A DNA stretch of 64,000 nt from Arctopsyche grandis (taxonomy: Eukaryota > Arthropoda > Insecta > Trichoptera > Hydropsychidae), in contig NC_135360.1 in assembly GCF_051622035.1 (NCBI RefSeq), positions 27,111,206-27,175,205 of the forward strand. The letters run 5' to 3'. Made by a program: the position numbers and the translations under genes. Of the stretch, positions 59,761 through 64,000 are shown one piece after another; the first letter of the stretch is position 1, and each line of letters begins with the position of its first letter. The notes below the pieces were generated by a model. That model saw nothing but the letters and a program-made list of their open reading frames with translations, searched no databases and was not told the origin of the DNA.

Positions 59761-59769
59761 ATGTATAGA

Positions 59770-61569
59770 TTTCCGATATGATTTATAAAAAATGTTTTAT
59801 TTTGTTAGATGAGTTAAATAAAAATAATCAAAAAGAGAAAAAATTAAAAAATAATAAAAATAACGAAGAAAGAAAGAAAAGAAAAAAATTCCAGTATCGG
59901 AGTCTCTCCAACTGTACGTTTTGAGATATCTTGCAAGCGAAAAGCGAAAAAGAACAATTTTTACGATAATAAATTTTGACTCAATAAGTTTATATTTTCG
60001 GGAATAATTCTGTGAATCGGCACGTGGCATTCAATCTGTTAAATACTGTGCATACATTTAAAATACATTTGTGTATACGAATATGATATAAATTTACATG
60101 TATTGTAAGATCCCGAAATTTAACTTATTTATGAAATCTTTTAAAAAAATAACTTTTTTGCAAAATATATACACGAATAATATTCGAATAGTTGATGAAA
60201 TATTCGAATAACGAATGGCTGAAAAATTAGACGAATAATTTGAATACTCAAATATTTAATTGGGATTCCGAATCAGAATTTTCCAATTTATCTGATTTCA
60301 TTGTTGAAACCGTTACTGATCAAATTGGCAAAACCATCATACTTATTTGTCACCACAATTTGAATATGATTTCAAATGTATAATCTATAAATTTATATAT
60401 GCGCAAGTTTAATACCGTAGGTATAGGTGTGTTTTAAGGCATCATGGTAAAATATAATTTTTATACAATTAATAATAAAAATAAATCATTAATAAAGTCA
60501 AAGAATACAAACAGTCATACATAAATATATACATGCACGTTTATTATGTACAATTGTAATTTATGCGAATACATGTTGAATCTCGTACTTGTAACAAACA
60601 TTTTTATAATACCAGACATATGAACATAAATTTATTAATAAAATTTCTTTCAGCCGATTGTAACACATACATATATGATATTTAATTTAATCAATTTTGC
60701 AATTTTCCGCGAATTCATCAAATATACAATTTAAATTATCGAATCGGTCAAACAAATCGAAGGGTGTAATTACCATATTTAAATTTCCATAATACATATG
60801 TATAAGGAAAATAGTGGCTACATCTGTCGCTTTGTGGAAATTCTACCTATGTGATATTATTTTCATTTCCGCACATAGCGTACATATTTACATGACTGGA
60901 AAATATTTTCGTTTTTTATTTCTTAAAAACTGGTTTGAAAAATGCTGGAAACTGGTTTGAAATTTTTTTTTTTACAAAAAGACTGCTCAAAATTGATAAA
61001 AATAAATCATTATGAATACAATAATATTTTTCGACAGTAATTTATATATTTTTAGATGGCGTTTGATTTAAGCGCTAGACGTATTTCAGTATTCTGTAAA
61101 AATACAATATTTTTGATCTTTTCAAATAAATTTTATATTCATTTGAACAAGAAAAGTGACTGAGATAAATTTCTATGTACAATTGATAAAATAAAATTCA
61201 TGAAATTAATTAAGTCCCATCCACGCTCTTCGACCGTGGTTTTGTTGTAAATATATTTTTTTAAATTAACTAAAATTATTTTAAAACATTTATCAATATG
61301 AGTCTCATCTTTTTTAAAAACTTAGTTAAACATACATTATGTGATGAAAAAAATCGGGAAAAAACATGTGAAAAAAAACGGGAAAAAACCTTTTAATAAT
61401 AATATTCATAACTACGATTTTACTGACGTCAAAGTAAAGCTATCCCGTCTTCAATGCATCACTCCGCGAGTGTGACAATAATCGCGCCACGCCTACTCGC
61501 ACTGAAATGTACTGACCATTCAGGGCTGTACCACAAACACACGGCGGATGGCCCACGACAGCAAATATA
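59770..61569. other. AT-rich spacer, no gene seen
   Basis: Only AT-rich low-complexity frames. Confidence 0.4.
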
Positions 61570-61662
61570 TCTATACCTATATATAAAATTGAATGTCTGT
61601 GGAACGGTAACGGGAATTGCACGCGTTATTGTGGCATTGTAACGCATGCTGGGTTCAGCTAG
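61570..61662 (+). mobile_element. Possible mini-Helitron (93 bp)
   Basis: Begins TCTATACC after an A, ends with the hairpin GCTGGGTTCAGC overlapping a terminal CTAG directly before T. TC start, 3' hairpin, CTAG and A/T flanks are the Helitron rules; there is no coding capacity. Confidence 0.45.
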
Positions 61663-61892
61663 TAGCATAATACAATATGTATAAACGAAAATATTTAATT
61701 TTCAATTGAAAGAGTAGTTTAATAGTTACATTATAGTCTGTATGTAGATACATTTGTATTATTAATTTCGTATGTACATACAAATTGTAAAATTCATCTA
61801 CCCAATTCCACATGTGCACATAATTGTCGCAATTCGGATCAACGGAATAAATAATTTAAAATTTAATTATTTTTTTTGGAAAAAAAATGCCG

Positions 61893-62130
61893 CGTCTTTT
61901 TCCACGATATACGATTCCAAAGGGAGATAGAGAGACGGAGCATGGTTAATGAGTACTTCGTAAATACTCACCAAGCTCCGTCTTTTTCCACGATATACGA
62001 TTCCAAAGGGAGATAGAGAGACGGAGCATGGTTAATGAGTACTTCGTAAACACTCACCAAGCTCCCTCTCTTTTCACTATTTACGATTACAAGGGGAGAA
62101 AGAGAGACGGAACATGGTGTTAACAGCGAG
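61893..62130. repeat. Tandem array, 2.7 copies of an ~86-bp unit
   Basis: The unit runs from tctttttccacgatatacga through gagagacggagcatggtt and gagtacttcgtaaatactc to ccaagctcc. Copies start near 61894, 61981 and 62067; the first two are almost identical, the third diverged. Each contains the hairpin GAGTACTTCGTAAATACTC. Confidence 0.9.
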
Positions 62131-62419
62131 TACTTCGACACACGCACGCACGTACCTACTCACGAACGCACGCATTATACAATTATTATATAAGATTTGT
62201 CTTGAATGATTTCATTTGTATGTAGTACGTGCATAGAAATACAATACGGGGGTTTTCAAAATGGGCTCTATGCAGAGAAGTGTTATACAATAGAAGGCAT
62301 CAAAAGTGTCGACAGTTGAAGCGTGGCTGTAGCCACACTTAATTTTTTTCCGCCGCAGTCGTGTTCCGTGTATGGGGCTGGTCATATCTCTGATAAACAT
62401 TGTTCATATTACTGGCAAG

Positions 62420-64000
62420 ATGGGGAAGTGCATCATTAAAAGTTGCACAATGCATTCAAATACACACAACAAACAACATGGAATACATTTTCATAGGTAA
62501 GTTGATCATTTAAGTAACATATTATTCAATTAAAATCGTAATTTGACAAGTTGCATGTTGTGTCTTGCGACCGCCGGCGATTGCATACAATTTCAGGGGT
62601 GGCACCAGAGAAATGTAAAAATAATTTTAAAATAAATGTAAAAACATTTCTCTGGGTAGCACCGAATACTCAATTATATTCATAACCAATTCACTCAATA
62701 AATTTAATTAATAAGTCACCAACTCAATAAGTTTAATTAATGTAAACATCGTTAATTTTATAATATACATATTTTAGTTGAAAATATACATTACACGCTA
62801 ATTTTAGAGTTCCTAAGGACAGCCAATTACGAGAAAAGTGGGTAAACATAATCCGCAAATGGAGAAGAGAAACCGATTGGCTACCAACGCCCAACACCAT
62901 TATATGCTCAAACCATTTTAGAGCTGAAGATGTTTTAACTTTATCGAAATGTGTCAGGTTAAAAAAATATGCAATTCCAATATCGGAGGTAAGATTTAAT
63001 TATTATTTTCTGTGTATTGTATTTCGGTGTTATATAAAAGGTGAATTAATCTTTTTTTTATTTAAAGAGGGAAAATAATCAAGACCCACAATCAGCAATG
63101 GACATCGAATCTACTTTTACAACAGACGAAGAAATACAGGAAATATTAGAGACACCCCGAAAACATCTAAGAAAAACTTATAAGATAATAATAAACTTCA
63201 GAAAATCGTCTAAGAAGGTTAAAAGTGTTGCATACTGTAAATAAGCGATTAATTGAAAAAAAAAAACACTTGAAATTATTATCAAGGACATGAAAGAAAA
63301 GCGTTTTCTTACAGAAGAAGAAGAAAGTCACTTAGTCAACAATAAAAAAGCTTGTTATATACTTAATCAGTTTCAGAAATTTCGTAATAAAAAAATTCCT
63401 GGGGAATTAAAAAAATTTGCTTTAACTTTAAACTATTATTCACCAGCTGCATACAAATATGTAAGGAATGCTTTTACTAATCGATTGCCACATCCTCGAA
63501 CACTAGCTAAATGGTTTTCTAAAATCAAGGGCGAGCCGGGATTTACTTATGAAGCATTTAAAGCTTTAGAAATAAAAACAGCATCAGAAAGTAATATTAT
63601 TTGCAATTTAGTCATAGACGAAATGGCGATACGCCAACAAAAACTTTTTGACGGAAAGAAATATCATGGTTTCGTGGATATAGGTTTTGGTGTTTCTGAT
63701 GACTGCGAACGATTAGCATCTTCTGCATTAGTATTTTTATTAGTGGGCATTAATCAAGCTTGGAAATTACCAATTGCGTATTTTCTTTTAAACGGTATTG
63801 ACGCAAATAAACTTTCTAGCCTAATAACTGTCGCACTCCAAAAATGTTCGCAAGTAAATGTAAGAGTAGTTTCTTTAACTTGCGATGGCTGTGCTACCAA
63901 TATTGCGGCAATGAAAATTCTAGGTTGTAAGTTAGATGATCCAGAAAATTTACAACCATATTTTAAGCACCCTACTGACAACTTTGATGTTGTTTTAATG
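62420..64000 (+). pseudogene. THAP9/P-element-type transposase, three exons, runs off right edge
   Basis: A DNA transposase of the P-element/THAP9 family. Exon 1 (62420-62496) begins MGKCIIKSCTMHSNTHNKQH and starts a THAP zinc finger. A canonical intron (GTAAGT...TTTTAG) leads to exon 2 (62808-62988), which completes it: LREKWVNIIRKW and TIICSNHFRAEDV, with the C2CH ligands Cys4, Cys9, Cys and His, and YAIPIS in place of the AVPTIF end motif. A second intron (GTAAGA...TTAAAG) leads to exon 3 from 63068. This shows an acidic linker, then stops at 63242 and 63254 within a segment read coherently only in another frame, ending at an A10 run. From 63257 to the edge the frame is open: KKACYILNQFQKFRNKKIPG, KWFSKIKGEPGFTYEAFKAL, VIDEMAIRQQKLFDGKKYHG, VVSLTCDGCATNIAAMKILG. 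The DEM and CDG blocks carry the catalytic acids. Two compensating indels, or sequencing errors, would explain the stops. Confidence 0.88.

Overview
The window reads as a stretch of AT-rich insect nuclear DNA, probably from a large, repeat-loaded genome. The reasons are a peptide-hormone receptor exon of the AKH/ACP/corazonin type with a GT splice donor, an intron-bearing THAP/P-element transposase, insect-style LINEs (jockey-like and RTE-like), mariner, many hAT elements, and the short palindrome TACATATGTATGTA repeated everywhere. I cannot name the order or species. Little host coding sequence is present: one receptor exon (23928-24311, +), one intact single-exon alpha-1,3-fucosyltransferase (48554-49699, -) and a decayed paralogue of it about 9.5 kb away (58010-59111, -). 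Nearly everything else that can be read is mobile DNA in different stages of decay.

Layout. 1-3.6 kb: two LINE reverse-transcriptase relics on the minus strand, the second split by a 352-bp solo LTR. 4-13 kb: a LINE 3' end, a TTAA-flanked MITE, a non-coding repeat with periodic CCGGAAGT motifs, and a truncated Kolobok-like element. 13.5-21 kb: a hAT MITE, Helitron-like elements, an inverted copy of the CCGGAAGT repeat, RTE and other LINE relics, and a tRNA-headed SINE. 22-25 kb: two TTAA MITEs sharing one TTAA, the receptor exon and another Helitron-like element. 26-31 kb: a 48-bp perfect palindrome, a fold-back element, and a hAT element that contains a Kolobok-like element and whose right target duplication is split by a mariner copy. 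33-43 kb: LINE ends, a TCGCG-motif array, an RTE-like relic, a hAT nested in a hAT, a PIF/Harbinger relic and a long-TIR MITE. 43-48 kb: a hAT carrying only the N-terminal transposase part, then a GC-rich array of hairpin-forming units and (TA)n tracts. 48-59 kb: a second solo LTR, the fucosyltransferase, a ZBED5-like hAT with another hAT nested inside it, a further hAT relic and the fucosyltransferase pseudogene. 59-64 kb: a hAT N-terminal relic, a mini-Helitron, an 86-bp tandem array and a THAP9/P-element-type transposase running off the right edge.

How it fits together. The nested elements can be ordered in time because their target-site duplications can be read directly: 8-bp duplications for hATs, TTAA for the piggyBac/Kolobok class, TA for mariner and 4-bp ATAT for LTRs. 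The receptor exon must continue in exons I could not find in the remaining ~40 kb on the plus strand, so the fucosyltransferase genes and most transposons to its right may lie in a very long intron, or the gene may be broken by assembly or rearrangement. All family names rest on reading motifs in the translated sequence. No database search was run.
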